Source: Bacillota bacterium
Lineage (GTDB): Bacteria > Bacillota > Clostridia > Christensenellales > Aristaeellaceae
Direction of reading: 5' to 3'
Assembly: GCA_023416655.1 (NCBI GenBank)
Contig: JAEZHK010000149.1
Location: 1 to 5,603 of the forward strand
Length of the DNA: 5,603 nt
The notes below the pieces were generated by a model that saw nothing but the letters and a program-made list of their open reading frames with translations, was not told the origin of the DNA and searched no databases. Made by a program: the position numbers and the translations under genes. This document shows, piece after piece, positions 1 through 5,587 of this stretch. Numbering within the stretch: position 1 is the stretch's first letter; each line of letters begins with the position of its first letter.

Positions 1-37
1 CGCAGACCATCTGCTCCACTTCATGAGAATACTGCAT
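1..37 (-). CDS. 5' end of an unidentified gene, cut by the window edge
   Basis: Only 12 codons are visible, reading M-Q-Y-S-H-E-V-E-Q-M-V-C on the minus strand from an ATG at 37-35. I do not recognise the protein and assign no function. It is called a gene because the ATG is preceded at 7 nt by a near-perfect Shine-Dalgarno (GGGAGG, 50-45), and further upstream by a consensus-like promoter (75-103) at the right distance for a leader of about 30 nt. It lies downstream of truA on the same strand, but a gap of about 130 bp and its own promoter suggest a separate transcription unit. In many Firmicutes rplM follows truA; these residues do not look like the start of ribosomal protein L13. Confidence 0.72.
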   Translation of the reverse strand, partial: MQYSHEVEQMVC

Positions 38-44
38 CTTGCGT

Positions 45-50
45 CCTCCC
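45..50 (-). promoter_or_regulatory. Ribosome binding site of the partial gene
   Basis: GGGAGG on the minus strand sits 7 nt before the ATG at 37. It is the main evidence that the short reading frame running off the window edge is a real gene start. Confidence 0.75.
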
Positions 51-74
51 TTTGACTGAGCTGTTATCCGGCTT

Positions 75-103
75 ATTATAGCATAAACAGGCGATGTTGT
101 CGC
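75..103 (-). promoter_or_regulatory. Extended -10 sigma-A-type promoter for the partial gene
   Basis: On the minus strand there is a perfect TATAAT (80-75) preceded by TGC, giving the extended -10 form TGnTATAAT. A -35-like GCGACA (103-98, 4 of 6 matches to TTGACA) lies exactly 17 bp upstream. Transcription would start near 68, giving a leader of about 30 nt. The -35 and most of the spacer lie inside the inverted repeat at 86-108, so access to this promoter could be controlled. Promoter prediction is by eye. Confidence 0.7.
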
Positions 104-108
104 CTGTT
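86..108. repeat. Perfect 9-bp inverted repeat over the promoter (operator or terminator)
   Basis: The arms AACAGGCGA (86-94) and TCGCCTGTT (100-108) are exact reverse complements around a 5-nt centre. As DNA this is a 23-bp dyad covering the -35 and upstream half of the spacer of the minus-strand promoter, where a repressor would block polymerase. As RNA from the minus strand it forms a GC-centred hairpin followed by a U-leaning stretch (UUUAUGCU once the outer A-U pairs are frayed), so it may be a weak intrinsic terminator for the ecf-truA operon. The plus-strand transcript lacks a U tract. The two roles are not exclusive. Confidence 0.65.
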
Positions 109-169
109 CACAAAGATTTTATCAGTCATTGAGGAGCGATTTCAAACGGACGCCATAATTTACAGTTGG

Positions 170-964
170 TCACAGGAGACCGGAAAATGGCCAGTCCGCC
201 CCCTGATCTTCCTCCGACGGGTCGTCGTCGTAGTACACGCGCATCAGCGTCAGCCCGTGCGCCGGGGCGGTGACGCCCAGGTCCAGCCGGTTTTTGCTCT
301 CAAGCGCCCGGCCAATCGCACCGGGTTCCAGCTTGCCGCTGCCCACCGCCATCAGCGTGCCCGCCAGGATGCGCACCATATTATACAGGAAGCCGTTGCC
401 GCGGACGAGAAATTCCACTTCGTTGTCGTTTCGTAGCACCCTTGCCTCGTGGATGGTGCGTACCGTGTCCTTGACGATGGAGCCGCTGGCGGCGAACGCC
501 GCGAAGTCGTGCTTGCCGACGGCTGCCTGCGCCTCTCCGTGCATCAGCTCCTCGTCCAGCGGGTAGATCGAGTGGGCGTGGGTGTTCCGATCGATGGCGG
601 AGGCGTGGGCGTGGTTGTGGATGAGATACCGGTAGAGTTTCCCCTGCGCGTCGAAGCGGGCGTGGAAATCAGGCCTCGTTTCACAGGATGCGCTGACGCG
701 GATGTCGTCCGGCAGCACGGTATTGAGCGCGAAGCAGAACTTGTCCCCCGGGATGCGGGAGACGGTATCGAAGTGCGCGACCTGCCCCAGCGCGTGTACG
801 CCCGCGTCGGTGCGGCTCGCGCCGGTGACGCTTGCACCCTCCCCGGTCAGCTTTTTGATGGCTTCTTCCAGCCGCTGCTGCACGCTGACGGCGTTCAGCT
901 GCCGCTGCCAGCCCGCGTAGGCCGTGCCGTCATATTCGACGGTCAGCCGGATTCGGCGCGTCAT
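170..964 (-). CDS. truA: tRNA pseudouridine(38-40) synthase TruA
   Basis: TruA converts uridines 38, 39 and 40 in the anticodon arm of many tRNAs to pseudouridine and acts in the cytoplasm as a homodimer. The 264-residue product has the family hallmarks in order: the N-terminal strand with V-E-Y-D-G-T and G-W-Q-R-Q (about 9-22), the catalytic motif S-R-T-D-A-G-V-H-A with Asp53 as nucleophile, F-H-A-R-F-D then L-Y-R-Y with the conserved active-site Tyr111, and the C-terminal G-N-G-F-L-Y-N-M-V-R (189-198). Length is normal for the family. The ATG at 964 is chosen because homology begins there and it overlaps the ecfT stop as ATGA. An in-frame extension of 37 codons upstream lies wholly within ecfT and looks nothing like TruA. 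No good Shine-Dalgarno precedes the ATG, so translation is probably coupled to ecfT termination. It is the last gene of the ecf operon. Confidence 0.97.
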   Translation of the reverse strand: MTRRIRLTVEYDGTAYAGWQRQLNAVSVQQRLEEAIKKLTGEGASVTGASRTDAGVHALGQVAHFDTVSRIPGDKFCFALNTVLPDDIRVSASCETRPDFHARFDAQGKLYRYLIHNHAHASAIDRNTHAHSIYPLDEELMHGEAQAAVGKHDFAAFAASGSIVKDTVRTIHEARVLRNDNEVEFLVRGNGFLYNMVRILAGTLMAVGSGKLEPGAIGRALESKNRLDLGVTAPAHGLTLMRVYYDDDPSEEDQGADWPFSGLL

Positions 965-1752
965 ATCAGCACGATCAGCGCGATGAGCGCCGCCATGGAG
1001 AGGCCCGCCCAGGCGTCCACCGTCGTGTACTTCAAAACCCTCAGCCGCGTGCGGTTGGCGCCGCCCCGGTAGCACCGGGCCTCCATCGCCAGCGCCAGTT
1101 CATCCGCTCGACGGAACGCGCTGACGAAGAGCGGTACCAAGAGCGGGATCATCGCCTTTGCCCGCGCCATGAGGTTGCCCGTCTCAAAGTCCGCGCCCCG
1201 GGCGGTCTGCGCCTTCATGATCTTGTCCGCTTCCTCAAGGAGCGTCGGGATGAACCGGAGCGCGATCGACATCATCATCGCCATCTCGTGGGCGGGGAAG
1301 CCGATCCTGGAAAGTGGTGAGAAGAGCCGCTCCAGCCCGTCCGTCAGCGCGATGGGCGACGTGGTCAGCGTCAGAAGCTGGGTGCCGAACACCAACAGCA
1401 TCAGCCGGAGCGCCATGAAGACCGCCGTGCGGACGCCTTCGCGGGTGATGGTGACAAACTGCCAATGCAGGAGCACCGTCTGACCCGTTCCGAAGAACGC
1501 GTTCAGCACGAAGGTCAGCACGATGATGAAGTAGACCGCCTTCAGCCCCTTGAGCATCAGCTTCAGCGGGATTTTGGAAAGGTACGCCGCGGCCAGCACG
1601 TAGGCGAAGAAGACCGCGTAGGCCAGGAAGCTGTCCGCCAGGAAAACGCCGACGATCAGCATTAGCGTCATGAGCAGCTTCGCCCTGGGATCCATCCGGT
1701 GCAGCGGGGATTCGCCGGGGTAGTACTGGCCCAGCGTAATGTCAAGCGCCAT
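961..1752 (-). CDS. ecfT: ECF transporter transmembrane scaffold EcfT
   Basis: EcfT is the membrane scaffold of the energy-coupling factor transporter. It links the EcfA1/EcfA2 ATPases to exchangeable S-components. The 263-residue product begins with a G-Q-Y-Y-P-G-E-S-P-L-H segment and the typical D-P-R-A-K (21-25). Strongly hydrophobic stretches follow near 26-58, 72-87, 110-130 and 200-212, with a final one at 247-263. Two arginine motifs used to dock on the ATPases are present in the large cytoplasmic region: A-R-G at 184-186, and A-R-C at 225-227 within M-E-A-R-C-Y-R-G. The second has Cys where many members have Gly, a substitution I believe is common in Firmicutes. The ATG at 1752 is preferred over an in-frame GTG at 1761 because the ribosome binding site lies 6 nt before the ATG but abuts the GTG. 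It overlaps ecfA2 by 11 nt and truA by 4 nt. Substrate cannot be inferred. Confidence 0.95.
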   Translation of the reverse strand: MALDITLGQYYPGESPLHRMDPRAKLLMTLMLIVGVFLADSFLAYAVFFAYVLAAAYLSKIPLKLMLKGLKAVYFIIVLTFVLNAFFGTGQTVLLHWQFVTITREGVRTAVFMALRLMLLVFGTQLLTLTTSPIALTDGLERLFSPLSRIGFPAHEMAMMMSIALRFIPTLLEEADKIMKAQTARGADFETGNLMARAKAMIPLLVPLFVSAFRRADELALAMEARCYRGGANRTRLRVLKYTTVDAWAGLSMAALIALIVLI

Positions 1753-2611
1753 GACCGGCACCCCCTTTTTTCAGAAGCGCGGGCAGCACCGCGGCCAATT
1801 GCTCCGTCCGCCACACGTGCGGCTGCAGCTTAAAACCCTCGTTTCGAAGCCTTTCGGACAGCTCCGCGCTCTCCGGAAGGCCCAGGCCCAGTTCCTCCAG
1901 CTTCCCGCCCAGCATGAAGATTTCCTCCGGCGCGCCGTCCATCGCCATCGTACCCTTGTTCATGACGAGGATGCGGGAGCACAGCTTCGCCACGTCCGAC
2001 ATGCTGTGGGATACCATGACCAGCGTCATGCCGCCCCGCTCGTGCAGCGACCGCATGATGTCCATCATCCGCCTGTGGCCCTTGGGGTCGAGGCCCGCGG
2101 CGGGTTCGTCCAGGATCAGCGTGGTGGGGCGCATCGCCAGCACCCCGGCAATGGCCACCCTGCGCTTCTGTCCGCCGGAGAGCTCAAAGGGCGACCGCTC
2201 CAGAAGTTCCTCTTGGACGCCCACGAGCTGCGCCGCTTCCCGCACGCGCTCCTCAATCTCGCCCTGCGAAAGGCCGAGGTTTGAAGGCCCGAAGGCGATG
2301 TCCTTGAACACCGTCTCCTCGAAGAGCTGATACTCCGGGTATTGGAACACCAGGCCCACCTTGCGCCGGACGGCGCGAAGGTCGGTGGATTTTTCGGACA
2401 GCGACTGCCCGTCCACCAGCACCGTACCGCTGGTGGGCTTTAAAAGGCCGTTCAAATGCTGTACCAGCGTGGACTTTCCGCTGCCGGTATGCCCGATGAG
2501 GCCCACAAACTGGCCGTCCGGGATGGAAAGCGTCACGTCGTGCAGCGCCACCGATTGAAACGGGCTGCCCGGCATGTAGATATGGCTGAGCGCCCTCACT
2601 TCAATCGACAA
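1742..2611 (-). CDS. ecfA2: ECF transporter ATPase EcfA2
   Basis: This is the second ATP-binding subunit of the ECF energy-coupling module and works as a heterodimer with EcfA1 on the cytoplasmic face of EcfT. The 289-residue product has all ABC ATPase motifs: aromatic A-loop near Tyr12, Walker A G-H-T-G-S-G-K-S-T (40-48), Q-loop Gln90 in V-F-Q-Y-P-E-Y-Q-L-F, signature L-S-G-G-Q (144-148), Walker B T-L-I-L-D-E-P with catalytic Glu169, D-loop G-L-D-P (173-176) and switch His202. The Y-P-E-Y-Q-L-F wording and the I-Y-x-P-G-S-P-F N-terminus are typical of EcfA2 rather than EcfA1. The start is a TTG at 2611 with a GGTGG-type ribosome site just upstream. A GTG four codons later would overlap the ecfA1 stop as GTGA, but would remove the first beta strand and lacks a ribosome site. 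It overlaps ecfA1 by 16 nt. Its last codons contain the ribosome binding site for ecfT. Confidence 0.95.
   Translation of the reverse strand: MSIEVRALSHIYMPGSPFQSVALHDVTLSIPDGQFVGLIGHTGSGKSTLVQHLNGLLKPTSGTVLVDGQSLSEKSTDLRAVRRKVGLVFQYPEYQLFEETVFKDIAFGPSNLGLSQGEIEERVREAAQLVGVQEELLERSPFELSGGQKRRVAIAGVLAMRPTTLILDEPAAGLDPKGHRRMMDIMRSLHERGGMTLVMVSHSMSDVAKLCSRILVMNKGTMAMDGAPEEIFMLGGKLEELGLGLPESAELSERLRNEGFKLQPHVWRTEQLAAVLPALLKKGGAGHGA
1759..1766 (-). promoter_or_regulatory. Ribosome binding site that fixes the ecfT start
   Basis: AGGGGGTG on the minus strand (1766-1759) lies 6 nt before the ATG at 1752, inside the 3' end of ecfA2. The competing GTG at 1761 overlaps this site itself and so is unlikely to be used. 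The same octamer precedes ecfA1. Confidence 0.7.
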
Positions 2612-3420
2612 AGTTCCACCACCATTTCATCCACGGTCATGACGCCGCCCGGAAGCGGCACGCCCTTTTCCCGGAGTTGTCCGGCAAGGTCCACCATCTC
2701 CGGCACGTCCAAGCCCAGCGAGCGGACGACCTCCACCTGCTCGAACACTTCCCGCGGCGTACCCTCGAGCGAGATTTTGCCCTTGTCCATTAGGATCAGC
2801 CGTCCCGCCAGCGAGGCCTCCCGCATGAAGTGGGTGATCCAGACGACCGTGATGCCCTCCCGGTTCAATGCCTGTGCGATGGCCATCACATCCCGCCGCC
2901 CGGCCGGGTCCAGCATGGCGGTGGCCTCGTCGAACACGATCACGTCCGGCCGCATGGCGAGCACGCCCGCGATGGCTACGCGCTGCTTCTGCCCGCCCGA
3001 CAGCATGTGGGGCGCGTGGCGCGCGAAGGCCAGCATGCCCACCATTTCCAGCGCCTCGTCCACCCTTTTGCGGATCTCCGGGCTGGGCACGCCAATGTTC
3101 TCCAGGCCGAACGCCACGTCCTCCTCGACGACGGTGGCGACCAGCTGATTGTCTGGGTTCTGAAACACCATGCCGCAGTGGCGGCGCACTTCCCAAGCGC
3201 TGTCCTTCCCCGCCGTGTCCAGCCCCGCCACCAAGACGCGGCCCTCCGCCGGCAAAAACAGCGCGTTGATGAGCTTGGCGAGCGTCGATTTGCCGCTGCC
3301 GTTGTGCCCCAATACCGCCACGAACTCGCCCTTTTCGACGCGTAGCGTAACGCCGTCCACCGCCATGGGCTTGTCCTCCCCATAGCGGTACGAGACGTTT
3401 TCCACCTCAATAATCGACAC
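2596..3420 (-). CDS. ecfA1: ECF transporter ATPase EcfA1
   Basis: This is the first ATP-binding subunit of the ECF energy-coupling module, cytoplasmic and paired with EcfA2 beneath EcfT. The 274-residue product (numbered from the GTG at 3420) shows V-S-Y-R-Y with the A-loop tyrosine (about 10-13), Walker A G-H-N-G-S-G-K-S-T (38-46), Q-loop Gln87 in V-F-Q-N-P-D-N-Q-L-V, signature L-S-G-G-Q (141-145 region), Walker B V-I-V-F-D-E with catalytic Glu165, a T-A-M-L-D-P D-loop and switch His197 in W-I-T-H. The F-Q-N-P-D-N-Q and E-A-T-A-M-L-D-P wording is characteristic of EcfA1. A TTG at 3423 is also in frame, but the ribosome site AGGGGGTG is better spaced for the GTG. It is the promoter-proximal gene of the operon and lies divergent from pgk. 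Its stop codon overlaps the ecfA2 start region. Confidence 0.95.
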   Translation of the reverse strand: MSIIEVENVSYRYGEDKPMAVDGVTLRVEKGEFVAVLGHNGSGKSTLAKLINALFLPAEGRVLVAGLDTAGKDSAWEVRRHCGMVFQNPDNQLVATVVEEDVAFGLENIGVPSPEIRKRVDEALEMVGMLAFARHAPHMLSGGQKQRVAIAGVLAMRPDVIVFDEATAMLDPAGRRDVMAIAQALNREGITVVWITHFMREASLAGRLILMDKGKISLEGTPREVFEQVEVVRSLGLDVPEMVDLAGQLREKGVPLPGGVMTVDEMVVELCRLK

Positions 3421-3425
3421 CAATC

Positions 3426-3433
3426 CACCCCCT
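3426..3433 (-). promoter_or_regulatory. Ribosome binding site that decides the ecfA1 start
   Basis: AGGGGGTG on the minus strand (3433-3426) is one mismatch from AGGAGGTG. It sits 5 nt before the GTG at 3420 and only 2 nt before the TTG at 3423, favouring the GTG. The identical octamer serves ecfT. Confidence 0.68.
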
Positions 3434-3448
3434 GATCCAAGGCGGTTT

Positions 3449-3477
3449 ATTATACCATTTCCACGTTAAAATCGCAG
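3449..3477 (-). promoter_or_regulatory. Extended -10 promoter of the ecfA1-ecfA2-ecfT-truA operon
   Basis: On the minus strand a perfect TATAAT (3454-3449) is preceded by TGG, an extended -10. At 17 bp there is only a poor -35 (CTGCGA, 3477-3472, 3 of 6), which the TGn extension would offset. Transcription would begin near 3442, leaving a leader of about 20 nt ahead of the GTG start, too short for a riboswitch. This is the only convincing promoter seen for the four-gene operon. Confidence 0.7.
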
Positions 3478-3504
3478 CAATCCGGGCAATCTATTTTTGT
3501 GCGC

Positions 3505-3533
3505 TGGACAGATTTACAATTTTGGAGTATATT
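3505..3533 (+). promoter_or_regulatory. Promoter of the pgk-tpiA operon
   Basis: TGGACA (3505-3510, 5 of 6) and TATATT (3528-3533, 5 of 6) are separated by exactly 17 bp, a good housekeeping sigma promoter. Transcription would start near 3540, giving a leader of about 50 nt. The segment between and over the elements is AT-rich and contains an imperfect dyad (3514-3520 with 3531-3537, 6 of 7 pairs) that might bind a regulator. I see no clear match to a Rex or CggR operator. Confidence 0.72.
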
Positions 3534-3577
3534 GTTAGGTGGTTTTCCAGTGCTTACATTATTTATTTAATTGGGAT

Positions 3578-3582
3578 AGGAG
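3578..3582 (+). promoter_or_regulatory. Ribosome binding site that decides the pgk start
   Basis: AGGAG ends 9 nt before the ATG at 3592. An earlier in-frame ATG at 3583 abuts the site directly and cannot be served by it. Confidence 0.7.
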
Positions 3583-3591
3583 ATGTGGCCC

Positions 3592-4776
3592 ATGAACAAG
3601 AAGACGGTCAAAGACATCGACGTAAAGGGTAAGAAAGTCCTGGTACGCTGCGACTTCAACGTTCCGCTGGACGGCGAATACAACATCACCGACGAAACGC
3701 GCATTATTGGCGCGCTGCCCACCATCCAGTACCTGCTCGATCATGGCGCCGCGGTCATCCTGTGCTCGCACCTGGGCCGTCCCAAGGGCGGCTTCGAAGG
3801 CAAGTATTCGCTCATGCCCGTCGCGAAGTCCCTGACCGAAAAACTGGGCTTTGAAGTGAAGCTGGCCAAGGACGTCGTAGGCCCGGACGCAAAGGCGCTG
3901 GCGAAGGCCGTGAAGCCGGGCGAGGCGATCATGCTGGAGAACGTCCGCTTCATGCCGGGCGAGGAGAAGAACGACCCCGAGCTCTCCAAGGAACTCGCCT
4001 CCCTGGCCGACATCTACGTGTCCGACGCGTTCGGCACGGTGCACCGCGCGCACTCCTCCACGGCGGGCGTGGCCTCCTACCTGCCCGCGGTCGCCGGCTT
4101 CCTGATCGGCAAGGAGTTGGACTTCCTGGGCGGCGCGATCTCAAACCCCGTCCGCCCCTTCGTCGCGATTCTGGGCGGCGCGAAGGTCAAGGACAAGATC
4201 GCGGTCATCACGAACCTGCTGGAAAAGGTCGACAGCCTCCTGATCGGCGGCGGCATGGCCTACACCTTCATCAAGGCGCAGGGCGGCAAGATCGGCGGAA
4301 GCCTTCTGGACGAGGAGCGCGTCGGACTCGCCAACGAACTTCTCGAAAAGGCCAAGGCCAAGGGCGTGAAGCTGCTCCTGCCGGTGGACAACCTGGCGGG
4401 CGACGCCTTCTCCAATGACTGCAACATCAAGTTGGTCGATTCCTACGACATCCCCGACGGCTTCTCCGGCATGGACATCGGCCCGAAGACGATCGAGCTG
4501 TTCTCGGCCGAAATCGCGAAGGCCAAGACCGTGGTCTGGAACGGCCCGATGGGCGTGTTCGAGATGCCCAACTTTGCCAAAGGCACGCTGGCCATCGCGG
4601 AGGCGATGGCGGCTTCCGACGCCACCACCATCATCGGCGGCGGCGACTCGGCGGCGGCGGTCACCCAGATGGGCCTGGCCGACAAGATGAGCCACATCTC
4701 CACCGGCGGCGGCGCGTCGCTCGAGTTCCTGGAGGGCAAGGAGCTGCCCGGCGTCGCGGCGCTGAACGACAAATAA
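3592..4776 (+). CDS. pgk: Phosphoglycerate kinase
   Basis: Pgk transfers the acyl phosphate of 1,3-bisphosphoglycerate to ADP, giving ATP and 3-phosphoglycerate in cytoplasmic glycolysis, and runs in reverse in gluconeogenesis. The 394-residue product has normal length for a bacterial monomeric enzyme. Visible motifs are V-R-C-D-F-N-V-P (18-25) and Arg37 and S-H-L-G-R-P (59-64) for substrate binding in the N-terminal domain. L-G-G-A-K-V-x-D-K (194-202), W-N-G-P-M-G-V-F-E (316-324), G-G-G-D-S (349-353) and the hinge-proximal S-T-G-G-G-A-S (370-376) follow in the nucleotide-binding domain. The ATG at 3592 gives the usual M-N-K-K-T-V start; an ATG three codons earlier overlaps the ribosome site. 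It heads a plus-strand operon with tpiA 64 nt downstream. No gapA or cggR lies upstream, unlike many Firmicute glycolytic operons; instead the divergent ecf operon does. Confidence 0.98.
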   Translation: MNKKTVKDIDVKGKKVLVRCDFNVPLDGEYNITDETRIIGALPTIQYLLDHGAAVILCSHLGRPKGGFEGKYSLMPVAKSLTEKLGFEVKLAKDVVGPDAKALAKAVKPGEAIMLENVRFMPGEEKNDPELSKELASLADIYVSDAFGTVHRAHSSTAGVASYLPAVAGFLIGKELDFLGGAISNPVRPFVAILGGAKVKDKIAVITNLLEKVDSLLIGGGMAYTFIKAQGGKIGGSLLDEERVGLANELLEKAKAKGVKLLLPVDNLAGDAFSNDCNIKLVDSYDIPDGFSGMDIGPKTIELFSAEIAKAKTVVWNGPMGVFEMPNFAKGTLAIAEAMAASDATTIIGGGDSAAAVTQMGLADKMSHISTGGGASLEFLEGKELPGVAALNDK

Positions 4777-4787
4777 AACACCAAAGC

Positions 4788-4811
4788 CGGCGGGGCCTTC
4801 GGGTCCCGCCG
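4788..4811 (+). other. Intercistronic RNA hairpin with UUCG tetraloop
   Basis: Positions 4788-4797 (CGGCGGGGCC) pair with 4802-4811 (GGTCCCGCCG) over ten base pairs, one of them G-U. The loop is TTCG closed by C-G, the unusually stable cUUCGg tetraloop. It begins 11 nt after the pgk stop and ends 15 nt before the tpiA ribosome site. No U run follows, so it is not a standard intrinsic terminator. A role in protecting the 3' end of processed pgk mRNA, or in adjusting pgk:tpiA expression, is inference. Confidence 0.75.
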
Positions 4812-4840
4812 TACAACCGAAATTTTAAGGAGGATTCCCC

Positions 4841-5587
4841 ATGCGCAAGCCCATCGTCGCCGGAAACTGGAAAATGAACAAGACCCCCGAGGAAGCCGCC
4901 CAGCTGGTCGCCGAACTTCTCCCGCTCGTCAAAGACGCCAAGTGCGACGTGGTCGTCTGCCCGCCCGCGGTGTGCCTCGCGGCCGTCGCAAGCATCACCA
5001 AGGGCACCAACGTCAAGCTGGGCGCGCAGAACGTCCACTTCGCGCCGAAGGGCGCCTTCACCGGCGAGCTCTCCGCTGAAATGCTCAAGGCTGTGGGCTG
5101 CGAATACGTGCTGATCGGCCACTCCGAGCGCCGCCAGTACTTTGGCGAAACCGACAAGACCGTCAACAAGCGCACCGTCGCCGCCGTCCAGGCGGGTCTG
5201 ATCCCGATCATCTGCGTTGGCGAGATGAAGGACGAGCGCGAAGGCGGCTACACCGACGCCATCGTCGCCTACCAGACCCTGATGGCGCTGACCAGCCTGA
5301 CCGAAGAGCAGGTCGCGAATGTCGTCGTCGCCTACGAGCCCGTGTGGGCCATCGGCACCGGCCTCACCGCCACCGACGAGCAGGCCAACGAGACCATCGG
5401 CGTCATCCGCAAGGCCATCGCCGGCAAGTACGGCGACGAGGTCGCCTCCAAGGTGCGCATCCAGTACGGCGGATCAATGAACCCCGGCAACGTCAAGGGC
5501 CTGATGGCGCAGAGCGAGATCGACGGCGGCCTGATCGGCGGCGCCAGCCTCAAGGCGGCGGATTTTGCCCAGGTGGTGAATTTCTAA
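4841..5587 (+). CDS. tpiA: Triosephosphate isomerase
   Basis: TpiA interconverts dihydroxyacetone phosphate and glyceraldehyde 3-phosphate in the cytoplasm, usually as a homodimer. The 248-residue product is of normal length and has every catalytic element: G-N-W-K-M-N (8-13) with Asn9 and Lys11, Y-V-L-I-G-H-S-E-R-R (89-98) with electrophile His94, A-Y-E-P-V-W-A-I-G-T-G (164-174) with base Glu166 and the flexible loop 6, and the phosphate-binding Y-G-G-S (209-212) and G-G-L-I-G-G-A-S (229-236). The ATG is preceded at 7 nt by a strong AAGGAGG (4827-4833). It follows pgk and probably shares its transcript through the hairpin in the gap. Its TAA overlaps the next ATG as TAATG. Confidence 0.98.
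   Translation: MRKPIVAGNWKMNKTPEEAAQLVAELLPLVKDAKCDVVVCPPAVCLAAVASITKGTNVKLGAQNVHFAPKGAFTGELSAEMLKAVGCEYVLIGHSERRQYFGETDKTVNKRTVAAVQAGLIPIICVGEMKDEREGGYTDAIVAYQTLMALTSLTEEQVANVVVAYEPVWAIGTGLTATDEQANETIGVIRKAIAGKYGDEVASKVRIQYGGSMNPGNVKGLMAQSEIDGGLIGGASLKAADFAQVVNF

Noticed and set aside
449..1072. Long plus-strand open frame of about 207 codons antisense to truA and ecfT
   Set aside because: The minus-strand genes are unmistakable; the frame is a by-product of GC-rich codon use, with arginine- and valine-rich low-information sequence and no ribosome site.
965..1075. In-frame extension of truA upstream by 37 codons
   Set aside because: It lies entirely inside ecfT in another frame, shows no TruA-like sequence, and would replace the clean ATGA overlap by a 115-nt overlap.
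1761..1771. A6G5 run near the end of ecfA2 as a programmed frameshift site into ecfT
   Set aside because: The ecfA2 codons read CTG AAA AAA GGG, so the in-frame X-XXY-YYZ heptamer for a -1 shift is missing, and ecfT lies in the +1 frame. The run is adequately explained by Lys-Lys-Gly codons plus the ecfT ribosome site.
2456..3148. Plus-strand open frame of about 230 codons across the ecfA1/ecfA2 junction
   Set aside because: It is antisense to two intact ABC ATPases, is rich in Ser, Thr and Arg with no recognisable domain, and is read as a shadow frame.
3421..3448. Riboswitch ahead of the ecf operon
   Set aside because: The predicted leader is only about 20 nt from promoter to GTG start, too short for any known vitamin riboswitch.
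4141..4695. Minus-strand open frame of about 184 codons inside pgk
   Set aside because: Pgk motifs are continuous on the other strand; the His/Asp/Arg-rich antisense translation is typical of GC-rich shadows.
4788..4811. Intrinsic terminator between pgk and tpiA
   Set aside because: The stem is strong but the following bases (TACAACCGAAATTTTAAGG) contain no U run next to the stem, so termination is not supported.
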